A stretch of DNA of 13,374 nucleotides from CAYJAD01 sp964372165. GTDB lineage: Bacteria; Desulfobacterota; Desulfovibrionia; Desulfovibrionales; Desulfovibrionaceae. The stretch spans positions 1 through 13,374 of the forward strand of contig CAYJPT010000057.1 in the NCBI GenBank assembly GCA_964372165.1, written 5' to 3'. Made by a program: the position numbers and the translations under genes. The notes under the pieces were generated by a model. It ran no database searches. It was not told the DNA's origin and was given only the letters and a program-made list of their open reading frames with translations. Each line of letters begins with the position of its first letter. Position 1 is the stretch's first letter. Shown one piece after another: positions 1 through 7,036 of this stretch.

Positions 1-80
1 AATAAATCAGAAAGGCACACTGCCTTCATTCGCCCTGGGGGCGCAAAAAAACGTGGTTTTTTGCTCTCATTCGGCGTGCA
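1..80 (+). repeat. Structured repeat, copy 1 (left part cut by window edge)
   Basis: An 80-nt stretch that recurs at 3717-3796 with about 92% identity and the same total length. Three small hairpins are visible: AAGGCA-CAC-TGCCTT with one mismatch near its base (about 12-26), CGCCC-TGG-GGGCG (31-43) and GCAAAAAA-ACGTGG-TTTTTTGC (43-64). Differences between the copies largely keep the stems. In copy 2 a perfect 10-bp hairpin precedes this block, so copy 1 probably begins before the window. An open frame runs from base 1 to the stop at 142-144 and reads ...HTAFIRPGGAKKRGFLLSFGVQ..., which resembles, from memory, peptides read from the leaders of phage Ash/Icd-type genes. A C4/CI-type antisense RNA or its relic is a reasonable inference, not shown. 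Confidence 0.6.
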
Positions 81-158
81 AAGTAGGCACAATTGCCTAC
101 TTTGTAAGGAAACGCACAATATGTTTTTTAACTTGTTGATTTAATCAGCGTTTCCTTA
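80..158 (+). promoter_or_regulatory. Leader with two inverted repeats before the Sel1 gene
   Basis: Directly after the structured repeat there is a perfect 10-bp hairpin with a 4-nt loop (80-89 / 94-103, AAAGTAGGCA and its complement). It is followed by a perfect 11-bp inverted repeat, TAAGGAAACGC (105-115) and GCGTTTCCTTA (148-158), with a 32-nt spacer. The second arm ends only 5 nt before the GAGG ribosome binding site (164-167) of the downstream gene. Pairing of the two arms, or of either arm with another RNA, could alter ribosome access. The arrangement fits a regulated mRNA leader. It is absent after copy 2 of the repeat. No clear -35/-10 promoter was found. Confidence 0.45.
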
Positions 159-172
159 AAATTGAGGATTAC

Positions 173-1129
173 ATGAAAAAATATATTTTTTTATTATTTA
201 TTGCCATAAGCCTTGTTTGCTCAACAACTCCAGCATTTACTAACACTTTAACCGATGCAGAAGCAGCCATCGAAAAAAAAGACTTTGCTACTGCATATAA
301 TATACTATTACCACTAGCAAAAAAAGGTAATGCTGAGGCCATGTATTTTGTTGGGCGTTTTTTTGAGGAGGGGCAAGGTGTTACAAAAAATGCACGCTCC
401 GCAGCCATTTGGTATGAAAAGGCAGCTAAAGCCGGTGATATCAGTGCGCAAAATAGCTTTGGCGGTGTACTTGCAAGAGGTAGTGGTATCAAGCGTAATT
501 ACAGTGCCGCAGTAAAGTGGTTTCGTAAAGCAGCAGAAGGCGGCCATGCCGTGGCACAATACAATTTAGGTTATATGTATGCCCATGGTCGAGGAGTAAA
601 GAAAAGCGATGCAAATGCCATTGCTTGGTATGAAAAATCAGCAGAGCAAGGCTTTGCCGAAGCACAATATTCACTTGGTTGGATATATATGAATGCTAAA
701 GGCACAGTTAGGAGTGATACACGTGCTGTACACTGGTTTCAAAAAGCAGCAGATCAAGACCATGTTCAAGCACTGAACAACATTGGCTTTATGTATATGG
801 AAGGCCGGGGCTATCCTTTAAATTATCAAAAAGCCATTGAGTATTATCAAAAATCAGCAAACCTTGGCTATGCACCCGCCCAATACAATTTAGGTTTTAT
901 ATATGAAGAAGGACGTGGTGTTGAAAAAAATTATGCTACTGCCGTTGCTTGGTATCGTAAAGCCGCTGAACAAAATGATGCAGCAGCTCAATTCAGCCTT
1001 GGGTATATGTATGAACAAGGTACCGGTGTTAAGCGTGATTTAGTTGAATCTGAAAAATGGTATAAATTAGCGGCTAAAAATGGCGACAAAAATGCCAAAG
1101 AAATACTTAAACAGTTAAATAAAAAATAG
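173..1129 (+). CDS. Secreted Sel1-like repeat (SLR/TPR) protein
   Basis: A 318-residue protein starting at ATG 173 with GAGG 5 nt upstream. Residues 1 to about 23 form a signal peptide (MKK, hydrophobic core IFLLFIAISLVC, then polar). There is no good lipobox, so a soluble periplasmic or exported product is expected. From about residue 40 to the end it is a run of about seven 36-residue Sel1-like repeats, each with the AQYNLGYMY-x-G-x-G pattern followed by A-x-x-WY-x-K-A-A. Sel1 repeats form alpha-solenoids that bind other proteins and have no catalytic activity; in bacteria they serve in envelope signalling, host interaction or assembly of complexes. The partner cannot be told from sequence. 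The gene stands alone, converging on sfsA, and its leader carries the structured repeat described at 1-158. Confidence 0.9.
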   Translation: MKKYIFLLFIAISLVCSTTPAFTNTLTDAEAAIEKKDFATAYNILLPLAKKGNAEAMYFVGRFFEEGQGVTKNARSAAIWYEKAAKAGDISAQNSFGGVLARGSGIKRNYSAAVKWFRKAAEGGHAVAQYNLGYMYAHGRGVKKSDANAIAWYEKSAEQGFAEAQYSLGWIYMNAKGTVRSDTRAVHWFQKAADQDHVQALNNIGFMYMEGRGYPLNYQKAIEYYQKSANLGYAPAQYNLGFIYEEGRGVEKNYATAVAWYRKAAEQNDAAAQFSLGYMYEQGTGVKRDLVESEKWYKLAAKNGDKNAKEILKQLNKK

Positions 1130-1148
1130 ACAGCAATCAACACTAAAG

Positions 1149-1191
1149 TCGACACTTGAAACGCTTATTTCATAGGTGTTTCAAGTGTCGA
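1149..1191. repeat. 14-bp perfect hairpin between convergent genes
   Basis: TCGACACTTGAAAC (1149-1162) and its exact complement (1178-1191) enclose a 15-nt loop. It lies between the stops of the Sel1 gene (1129) and sfsA (1263), where a shared terminator would be expected. On the + strand the stem is followed by A residues, not T. On the - strand it is preceded by, not followed by, a T run. It is therefore not a canonical intrinsic terminator for either gene. It may stabilise a 3' end or be a protein site. Confidence 0.6.
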
Positions 1192-1262
1192 AAAAAATAA
1201 TTGACCTGTAAGTAGTTTTTCAATTTTATTTTGGTACTTTTGCATCAGTATAAAAATTTAAC

Positions 1263-2075
1263 TTACAAAGCCTGAGAGCACCTTGCCAGCGGTATAAGTT
1301 TTCCAAGGTAAATACCGCGTGCATCAATATGCGCCCTATAAGGGTAAACCTCAACGCCCACGCGCAAGGCTTCCCAAAAAAGTTTGGCATAATCTTTGTC
1401 TACCATTTCAGCAGGTCCAAAGCATTGCCCATCTGGCCTTTGCACAAGGTAGAACATGGCGGCACGTTCTTTTTGTTTGACTATATCAATAAGTTCAAGC
1501 AAGTGCTTTTGTCCGCGCTCAGTACAAGCATCTGGAAAACTAGCCATATCATCCTCTACCATAGTTACATTCTTACATTCCACCCATAATGGTACAAGTC
1601 CAGCGCCGGTAAGACAAGCATCAAGGCGGCTTACACCTCGTTTTGCTTCGCGTTTCAAATGGGTATAGCCATGCGCAAAAGGAAGCATTTGTTTTTCAAA
1701 GGCAGCTTGTAACAATTTATTGGGTACAGAAGTATTAACTCCAACCCAAAAACTATTTCTATCCTGCGTATAATTTTGAGGACAGCTAGGGCAATCATCT
1801 GGCTTAGTTTGAGCTAACCAAACACATTCTTGAGTATAGGGCAATTTTCGCAATACATTAGCAGCTGGAGAAAGCATAACCGGCATGCCTTTGCGTAGTA
1901 GTCCTAGCATTGAACCTGAATTATTACTATGAATCCACACTTCTTTATCTTCAAGCTCCACTGCCACACTAAATCTTTTATGGCGATATAAAAACCGTCC
2001 AACAACATAGTTAGGAGCAAATGCTATCAAAGGTTCATCAGTAATAGTAAGTTTGAGGTCATTTACAGTATGCAT
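1263..2075 (-). CDS. sfsA: SfsA family protein (sugar fermentation stimulation protein homolog)
   Basis: A 270-residue protein of the SfsA family. Recognisable blocks are the N-terminal OB-like region (GRFLYRHKRFSVAVEL, residues 26-41; HSNNSGSM, 49-56), WVGVNTSVPN (110-119), SRLDACL (149-155), LWVECKNVTMVED (163-175) and FPDACTERGQKHLLEL (180-195). D152, E166 and K168 match the PD-(D/E)XK nuclease-like core known for the family. E. coli SfsA is described as a DNA-binding protein that stimulates maltose metabolism genes; its biochemical role remains unclear. This copy is about 35 residues longer than E. coli SfsA, partly through an insert near residues 85-107 that contains Cys95-Pro-Ser-Cys98. 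The start at 2075 has no clear Shine-Dalgarno sequence, so the exact N-terminus is uncertain. It converges with the Sel1 gene and diverges from the aminotransferase. Confidence 0.93.
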   Translation of the reverse strand: MHTVNDLKLTITDEPLIAFAPNYVVGRFLYRHKRFSVAVELEDKEVWIHSNNSGSMLGLLRKGMPVMLSPAANVLRKLPYTQECVWLAQTKPDDCPSCPQNYTQDRNSFWVGVNTSVPNKLLQAAFEKQMLPFAHGYTHLKREAKRGVSRLDACLTGAGLVPLWVECKNVTMVEDDMASFPDACTERGQKHLLELIDIVKQKERAAMFYLVQRPDGQCFGPAEMVDKDYAKLFWEALRVGVEVYPYRAHIDARGIYLGKLIPLARCSQAL

Positions 2076-2416
2076 AATGTTTGCTATAATTGTTTAAGTT
2101 ATGGTTAAAATATTATTGACAATAAAACATATAATACGTAGGTAACTATTTAAAATCAAGCAATGTTATAAATTATGACTTGGCATTAAGTTATGTAATA
2201 ATATAATTGTTTTTGCACGTTTACTTTTCAATACTTATATTTCGGATTAAATCCTACACGAAACCTCCTCATGCAAAATCAACTAAAATTGTAAATATTT
2301 TTCATAATGCTATGCTTTGCAAAAATGACCACAACTATGTTGAATCCATGCATTCAAAAACCATTTAAGATTTGTTTTTTTTAACTTAACTAACAATCAA
2401 TTTCTCCGGAGTTAAA
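2076..2416. other. AT-rich divergent intergenic region
   Basis: About 340 nt between the start of sfsA (-) and the start of the aminotransferase (+), so it must hold both promoters. A TTGACA (2116-2121) and a TATAAT (2130-2135) occur on + but only 8 nt apart, too close to work as one promoter. A short stem TTTCG/CGAAA lies near 2240-2265. No RNA gene, ORF or convincing operator was seen. The ribosome binding site of the next gene (GGAG, 2408-2411) marks its right end. Confidence 0.5.
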
Positions 2417-3592
2417 ATGAAATTGGCCGATAAATTCTCATCTGTAAAACCATCTGCAACCCTAGCTATTAATGCCAAAACTCTTGAGCTTAAAAGTCAA
2501 GGTAAAGAAATAATTAGCCTAGCTGTTGGTGAACCGGATTTTAATACACCAAAGCATATTTGCGATGCAGCAAAAGCTGCTATTGACGAGGGATTTACAC
2601 GCTATACTGCAGTTGCAGGTATCATGAGCTTGCGTAAAGCTGTGGCAAATTATTATAATAAAGAGTATGGCTCGTCACTTATTGCAGAACATGTTACTAT
2701 ATCAAATGGTGGAAAACAGCCACTATATAATATAATGCAAGCCTTACTTAATACATCAGATGAAGTGCTAATACCAAGCCCATACTGGGTTAGCTATCCT
2801 GATATGGTGGCACTTGCCGGTGCAGTACCTATTGAGATTCCAGCAACAGTGGAACAAGATTTTAAGATAAGCCCAAGCCTGCTTGAAAAATACATTAGTC
2901 CCAAAAGTAAAATACTTATTATGAATTCTCCATCAAATCCCACCGGCGCAATTTATAGCCAAGAAGAATTTGATGATATCATGGAATTAGCTATAAAAAA
3001 AGGACTTTTCGTTATTTCTGATGAAATTTACGACCAGCTAGTCTATGATGGCAATAAGTCTGCAACGGCTGTACATTGGTTTGAAAAATATCCTGAGCAA
3101 GTTGCCATATGCAATGGTGTATCAAAAAGCTATGCCATGACAGGTTGGCGTGTAGGTTACAGTATAGCATGTAGGGACTTAGCCAAGGCCATTGAAAATC
3201 TACAAGGACAAAGCACATCAAACATTTGCTCCATCGCCCAAAGGGCGGCACTTGCAGCACTTGAAGGTCCTACTGATTTTATGCATGATATGCGTGTAGC
3301 TTTTACAAGACGCAGAGACCTTGGATTAAAGATTATTCAATCATGGGATAAGGCTATATGCCCTAAGCCTGGTGGCGCATTTTATTTTTTTATAGATGTG
3401 CATGGGTATTTTCGCCCCGGATTTAGTAATGATACTGAAGTTTGCACTTCCCTTTTGGAAAAAGCCCAAGTAGCCGTCGTACCCGGCTCTGCTTTTGGAA
3501 ATGAACGCTGTATAAGATTATCGTATGCATTAGCTGATTCTGTGTTAGAAGATGCACTACTTCGTATAGGACGTGTTTTGCAAAACACTTAG
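2417..3592 (+). CDS. aspC: Class I aspartate-type aminotransferase (PLP-dependent)
   Basis: A 391-residue fold-type I aminotransferase, full family length, starting at ATG 2417 with GGAG 5 nt upstream. It shows the N-terminal substrate region ISLAVGEPDFNTP (33-45), RYTAVAG (62-68), the NSPSNPTGA block (170-178; N174 contacts PLP), SDEIYDQLVY (201-210; D202 and Y205 contact the cofactor), the Schiff-base lysine K237 in GVSKSYAMTGWRVGY (234-248), and R367 in RCIRLSYA, which binds the substrate alpha-carboxylate. The class transfers the amino group between aspartate or a related amino acid and 2-oxoglutarate in the cytoplasm. The sequence looks like the Ib subgroup (AspB/AatA type), some members of which also act on prephenate. 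The symbol aspC is a family label; substrate range is inferred. It appears monocistronic. Confidence 0.93.
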   Translation: MKLADKFSSVKPSATLAINAKTLELKSQGKEIISLAVGEPDFNTPKHICDAAKAAIDEGFTRYTAVAGIMSLRKAVANYYNKEYGSSLIAEHVTISNGGKQPLYNIMQALLNTSDEVLIPSPYWVSYPDMVALAGAVPIEIPATVEQDFKISPSLLEKYISPKSKILIMNSPSNPTGAIYSQEEFDDIMELAIKKGLFVISDEIYDQLVYDGNKSATAVHWFEKYPEQVAICNGVSKSYAMTGWRVGYSIACRDLAKAIENLQGQSTSNICSIAQRAALAALEGPTDFMHDMRVAFTRRRDLGLKIIQSWDKAICPKPGGAFYFFIDVHGYFRPGFSNDTEVCTSLLEKAQVAVVPGSAFGNERCIRLSYALADSVLEDALLRIGRVLQNT

Positions 3593-3595
3593 TAA

Positions 3596-3634
3596 TCATT
3601 GAGATACATTTTCTGCGCAATGACTTTTAGTTTT
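3596..3634 (+). terminator. Weak possible terminator after the aminotransferase
   Basis: TCATTG (3596-3601) and CAATGA (3618-3623) can form a 6-bp stem with a 16-nt loop, followed by CTTTTAGTTTT. The position is right, 4 nt after the stop codon. The stem is short and AT-rich, so this is a weak candidate. Confidence 0.25.
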
Positions 3635-3700
3635 AATATTGCTTCAACAACATAATGCTGCTAAGTTTCACCTGCAAGAAGATGCTTAAGATAATGCTGA

Positions 3701-3796
3701 TTTATTCTGCAAGCAGAATAAACCAGAAAGGCACACTGCCTTCATTCGCCCTGTGGGACGCAAAAAGCGTGGTTTTTTGATCTCATTCGGCGTGCA
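3701..3796 (+). repeat. Structured repeat, copy 2, with leading 10-bp hairpin
   Basis: Bases 3717-3796 match 1-80 at about 92% with equal length. They are preceded by a perfect hairpin TTTATTCTGC-AA-GCAGAATAAA (3701-3722), whose right arm corresponds to the first bases of copy 1. Further stems are AAGGCA-CAC-TGCCTT (3728-3742), a CGCCC/GGG(A)CG stem (3747-3760) and CAAAAA-GCGTGG-TTTTTTG. An open frame without an ATG (3690-3800) reads ...HTAFIRPVGRKKRGFLISFGVQ. Another frame gives WFFDLIRRAI, which recalls phage Ash/Icd-like products. The sequence could be a structured RNA, a relic of a phage immunity region, or a dispersed element. It is not a terminator in the usual sense because the T run is inside a loop-stem and structure continues. 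Confidence 0.6.
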
Positions 3797-3871
3797 ATAA
3801 ATATTGAGATGCGCGCAATGTGTTGGCATTAATTTACGGTATACAAAATATCATACGAAATAATTATACTT

Positions 3872-3899
3872 TTTGTACAATTTTAAACATTACTATATT
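3872..3899 (+). promoter_or_regulatory. Possible sigma70-type promoter for the histidine kinase
   Basis: TTTGTA (3872-3877) and TATATT (3894-3899) are separated by 16 nt and lie about 40 nt before the kinase start at 3941. The match is partial and the region is very AT-rich, so this is only a candidate. Confidence 0.3.
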
Positions 3900-3940
3900 T
3901 TTGCTGCTTTGTGCCAAACTCAAAGTATCAAGAGGTATTT

Positions 3941-6373
3941 ATGAACAATGCATCTCCAACAACAAGTGCTGATGACCTAGGTAAGGCCTTAGCTACCATA
4001 ACCAAAGACCCTGCACTCACAGCTGGAGACCTTGTTGAAGCAGCAAAGTTTATAGCGCGCATTGGCGCCAATACCTTAAATGTAAGTCGCATTGGCATTT
4101 GGACCATTGATTTAAAAAATAATATACTGCAAAGCATCATAGCCTACGATGCATTGTCCGATCACTTTTTTACTCAACAAGATTTTCAACTTGATAATCG
4201 TGCAAGCTACATAGAGCAATTACATCTTAATCGCATAATTTGCATTGATGATGCAAGCAAAGACAATGTATTATCTGACCTTGAAGAAGTATATGGTACA
4301 AACATCTGCTCTTTACTTGATGCACCCATTCGTATTAATGGTGAGCTAACAGGCGTTGTGTGCATCGAACAATTTCATACCATAAAACACTGGACCAATG
4401 ATGAGCAAAATTTTAGTTCTTCGCTTGCAGATTTAGTTGCCCTTGCCATAACTTCTACTGAAAAATACCACGCCATGCGAGAGCTTGAAGTTAGAAAAAA
4501 GCGCATGGAAACTCTTATGGCTAATTTGCCGGGCATGGTTTACCAATGTTTAAATAACCCACCACATTACACATTCACCTTTGTTAGCGAAGGCTGCTTG
4601 CCTCTTACTGGATATAGTTCATCAGAACTATTGAATAACAATGCTTTGCAATTTTTTGACATGATTCATCCAGACGATGCAGGTGCACTAGCTGAAATTA
4701 ATGCAAAGACCTTGAACCTTGGCTTACCCCTTGAAACAAGCTTTCGTATTATTATGAAAGATGGCACAGTCAAATGGCTTTGGGAGCGCAGTCGAGTTGT
4801 GGAGTTCAAATCTGATGGCACACCACATCTTTTAGAGGGATTTTATACTGACATTACAGAGCAACGCCGCCTTGAGGCTGCTGAACTTGCAAATAAAGCC
4901 AAGGGTACTTTTCTTGCCAACATGAGCCATGAAATTCGCACACCTATGAATGCCATACTAGGGCTTGCTGATATTGCCATACGGCAATCACCTCCTGAAG
5001 AAACTTTAGAATATCTTAGAAGTATTAAAACCGCAGCAGGCTCACTTTTAACCATTATTAATGATATTCTTGATTTTTCCAAAATCGAATCTGGTGCGCT
5101 TGAAATCTTGCATGAACCATACTATGTTGAGTCATTTATTAATGACATAGTAACCCTTATGAATGTGCGTATATCTGGAAAATCTATTGATTTTCTAATT
5201 GAAGATTACCACGACATCCCACGCATATTACTTGGTGACAGTGTACGTTTAAAGCAAGTATTAATAAATATTTTAACCAATGCTATTAAATTTACCAATC
5301 AAGGCATTATACGCCTTAACATACGTGCAGTACCTATGGGACAAGGTGAGACTGTTATTTTTAAATTTCAAATAGAAGACAGTGGCATTGGCATAAAACA
5401 AGAAGATTTACCACGACTTTTTGAAAACTTTTCACAGCTAGATACCAAGAAAAATAGAAATATTGAAGGCACAGGTTTAGGTCTTGCTATTACGAAAAAA
5501 CTCCTTGAGCAAATGGGTGGTTCTATAAATGTTGAGAGTGTTTATGGAAAAGGAACCACTTTTTCTTTTGAATTACCCCAATCTGTAAAAGATGCTTCAC
5601 CACTACTACCAATAGGTAGTTACGATACACTTAATGTTGGCGTTTGGCTTAAAAGCCCCGCCAGAGCAAAGTCATTATACGATAAACTTTGTGATATTGG
5701 TGCAAGTGCGCAAATTATTACTGATTTAAATGACAATATACAACAATTTACACACATATTTATTGACCATGTTAACCTTACAAGCTTTGACAGTGACAAA
5801 ATACCTGACACACAAGTAATTGCCCTTTCACGCAATTTTTTTGAAAGTAAAGACGTTAAGCCCAATGTTATGGTCGTCTATGCCCCTCTTACAACTATTG
5901 TTGTTGCAAGATTGCTTGAAGGAAAAGCTTACTCTACAAATAATGGTGCAGATAATGACGCTCAATTTAGCATGGAAATAGAAAACGTAAGAGTGCTTGT
6001 AGTTGACGATAACACCATCAACCTTGTTATTGCCCAAAGCATACTTGAAGAGTATGGCGCAACTGTAGATACTGCTATTTCCGGTCAAGAAGCTATACAC
6101 ATGGTGGAAGAGCATACTTATGATATGGTATTCATGGACCATATGATGCCAGAAATGGATGGTATTGAAACCACTATTCGCATACGTAATCTCCCTGAGG
6201 AAAAATACAGCCTTCTGCCAATTATTGCTCTAACCGCTAATGCAGTTGGGGATGTGCGTAATATGTTTATTGAGTCCGGTATGAATGATTATCTTTCTAA
6301 ACCTATAGTCATTAAAGACCTTGAGCGTGTTATGCGAAGGTGGATTTATACAGAAAAGTGGCATAATATATAA
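3941..6373 (+). CDS. Cytoplasmic hybrid sensor histidine kinase (GAF-PAS-HisKA-HATPase-pseudoREC-REC)
   Basis: An 810-residue protein from ATG 3941, which has AGAGG 5 nt upstream; an in-frame GTG at 3911 lacks a ribosome binding site. No signal peptide or membrane segment is visible, so it senses inside the cell. Approximate domains: GAF 31-172; PAS/PAC 188-310; HisKA 320-385 with the phospho-accepting H330 in FLANMSHEIRTPMNAILG; HATPase 430-545 with N box NILTNAIKF, G1 DSGIGI and G2 GTGLGLAI; a receiver-like segment 555-655 lacking the acidic pocket and phospho-Asp, probably a pseudo-receiver; and a complete receiver 684-803 with D689/D690, phospho-acceptor D733 in VFMDHMMPEMDG, T765 and K787. 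It autophosphorylates on His and passes phosphate to its own receiver, presumably then to an Hpt protein or separate regulator not in this window. The ligand is unknown. It stands alone, an orphan kinase with no adjacent response regulator. Confidence 0.94.
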   Translation: MNNASPTTSADDLGKALATITKDPALTAGDLVEAAKFIARIGANTLNVSRIGIWTIDLKNNILQSIIAYDALSDHFFTQQDFQLDNRASYIEQLHLNRIICIDDASKDNVLSDLEEVYGTNICSLLDAPIRINGELTGVVCIEQFHTIKHWTNDEQNFSSSLADLVALAITSTEKYHAMRELEVRKKRMETLMANLPGMVYQCLNNPPHYTFTFVSEGCLPLTGYSSSELLNNNALQFFDMIHPDDAGALAEINAKTLNLGLPLETSFRIIMKDGTVKWLWERSRVVEFKSDGTPHLLEGFYTDITEQRRLEAAELANKAKGTFLANMSHEIRTPMNAILGLADIAIRQSPPEETLEYLRSIKTAAGSLLTIINDILDFSKIESGALEILHEPYYVESFINDIVTLMNVRISGKSIDFLIEDYHDIPRILLGDSVRLKQVLINILTNAIKFTNQGIIRLNIRAVPMGQGETVIFKFQIEDSGIGIKQEDLPRLFENFSQLDTKKNRNIEGTGLGLAITKKLLEQMGGSINVESVYGKGTTFSFELPQSVKDASPLLPIGSYDTLNVGVWLKSPARAKSLYDKLCDIGASAQIITDLNDNIQQFTHIFIDHVNLTSFDSDKIPDTQVIALSRNFFESKDVKPNVMVVYAPLTTIVVARLLEGKAYSTNNGADNDAQFSMEIENVRVLVVDDNTINLVIAQSILEEYGATVDTAISGQEAIHMVEEHTYDMVFMDHMMPEMDGIETTIRIRNLPEEKYSLLPIIALTANAVGDVRNMFIESGMNDYLSKPIVIKDLERVMRRWIYTEKWHNI

Positions 6374-6585
6374 GACATTATAGCATACAATAAATCTTAA
6401 TTTTTGCTATATTAAAATATTTTTCAAATGTAATAGTAGCATCATACAGCATTTTACAATGTAATAGCAATGGATAATTATTTAGTAAAATAACAATACA
6501 TCAAATTTGTATCTATAGTACATAGTATAATACAGTTTTACAGTGCATGTACCTTGTGGGCTGTGAAAATATGTAACATTATAGC
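6374..6585. other. AT-rich region between kinase and terminator
   Basis: About 210 nt of very AT-rich DNA with a short repeated word AATGTAATAG. No ORF with a ribosome binding site, tRNA or attachment-site core could be recognised. It marks the border between the host-like genes and the phage block. Confidence 0.4.
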
Positions 6586-6643
6586 GCAAAAAAAGCACAT
6601 AACAGGCAACTATGCCTTTATGTGCTTTTTTTGCATTTTTTTT
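6586..6643 (+). terminator. Strong intrinsic terminator before the phage block
   Basis: A 17-bp arm (6586-6602) plus a 5-bp inner stem AGGCA/TGCCT (6604-6608 / 6613-6617), with one bulged C (6603) and the 4-nt loop ACTA, pairs perfectly with 6618-6634. It is followed by an 8-T run (6636-6643). The A-run/T-run flanks suggest it may work on both strands. It insulates the kinase gene from the phage genes. Confidence 0.85.
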
Positions 6644-6786
6644 GCACTTAATTTAATTATAACCCACAAATATAAAAAGAAAAATCATCTGAAACATATC
6701 AGTATTACATATTTCCCATTTTTTGGCATCTTGCTTGCGAAGGCACAGTACAGACCATGAAACAAACTTTTACAAAACTTAAGGAA

Positions 6787-6800
6787 ATGTAAATTTACAT
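6787..6800. promoter_or_regulatory. 14-bp perfect palindrome abutting the first phage ribosome binding site
   Basis: ATGTAAATTTACAT is exactly self-complementary and is followed at once by CGGAGG (6801-6806), the ribosome binding site of the first phage gene. It could be a repressor site or a small RNA stem that affects translation. In AT-rich DNA, chance is a real alternative. Confidence 0.3.
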
Positions 6801-6811
6801 CGGAGGTAATT

Positions 6812-7027
6812 ATGGGATTTGGAGGAGGATACACAGCACCAAGCGCACCGGAATACACACCACCGGAAAAACCAGAAACACCAAAACCTGTAACTAAAGC
6901 TGCCACAGCAGCCAGAGATGCGCAAAAAGAAAAAGCGGCTAAGGCAGCTGGTATTCAAGGAAGTATTTTAACAAGCCCCTTACAAAATCAAAGCAATACA
7001 CAGCAAAAAACACTTTTAGGACAATAG
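6812..7027 (+). CDS. Small conserved phage protein preceding the portal
   Basis: A 71-residue protein with a strong ribosome binding site (CGGAGG, 5 nt before ATG 6812). It has a Gly-rich start (MGFGGGYTAP), a Pro/Glu-rich low-complexity region (residues 11-31), an Ala/Lys-rich helical stretch (33-48) and the C-terminal motif KTLLGQ. Short proteins of this form, ending in K(K/T)TLLG, commonly sit just before the portal gene in podovirus-like prophages; their role is not known to me. It ends 9 nt before the portal start, so the two are probably co-transcribed and translated together. It is real on grounds of ribosome binding site, context and C-terminal motif. Confidence 0.75.
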   Translation: MGFGGGYTAPSAPEYTPPEKPETPKPVTKAATAARDAQKEKAAKAAGIQGSILTSPLQNQSNTQQKTLLGQ

Positions 7028-7036
7028 GCCATAACT

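Noticed and set aside
2116..2135. TTGACA and TATAAT boxes in the sfsA/aminotransferase gap
   Set aside because: The spacer is only 8 nt, so they cannot act together as a sigma70 promoter.
3911..3940. Upstream GTG start extending the histidine kinase by 10 residues
   Set aside because: No ribosome binding site before GTG 3911, while ATG 3941 has AGAGG at the right distance.
6554..6760. 68-codon open frame on + upstream of the phage block
   Set aside because: It runs through the strong terminator hairpin, has no ribosome binding site and codes for a low-complexity Phe/Ile/Lys-rich product.
6757..6792. 11-residue possible leader peptide (MKQTFTKLKEM) ending inside the palindrome
   Set aside because: No properly spaced ribosome binding site and no attenuator-like structure linked to it; probably chance.
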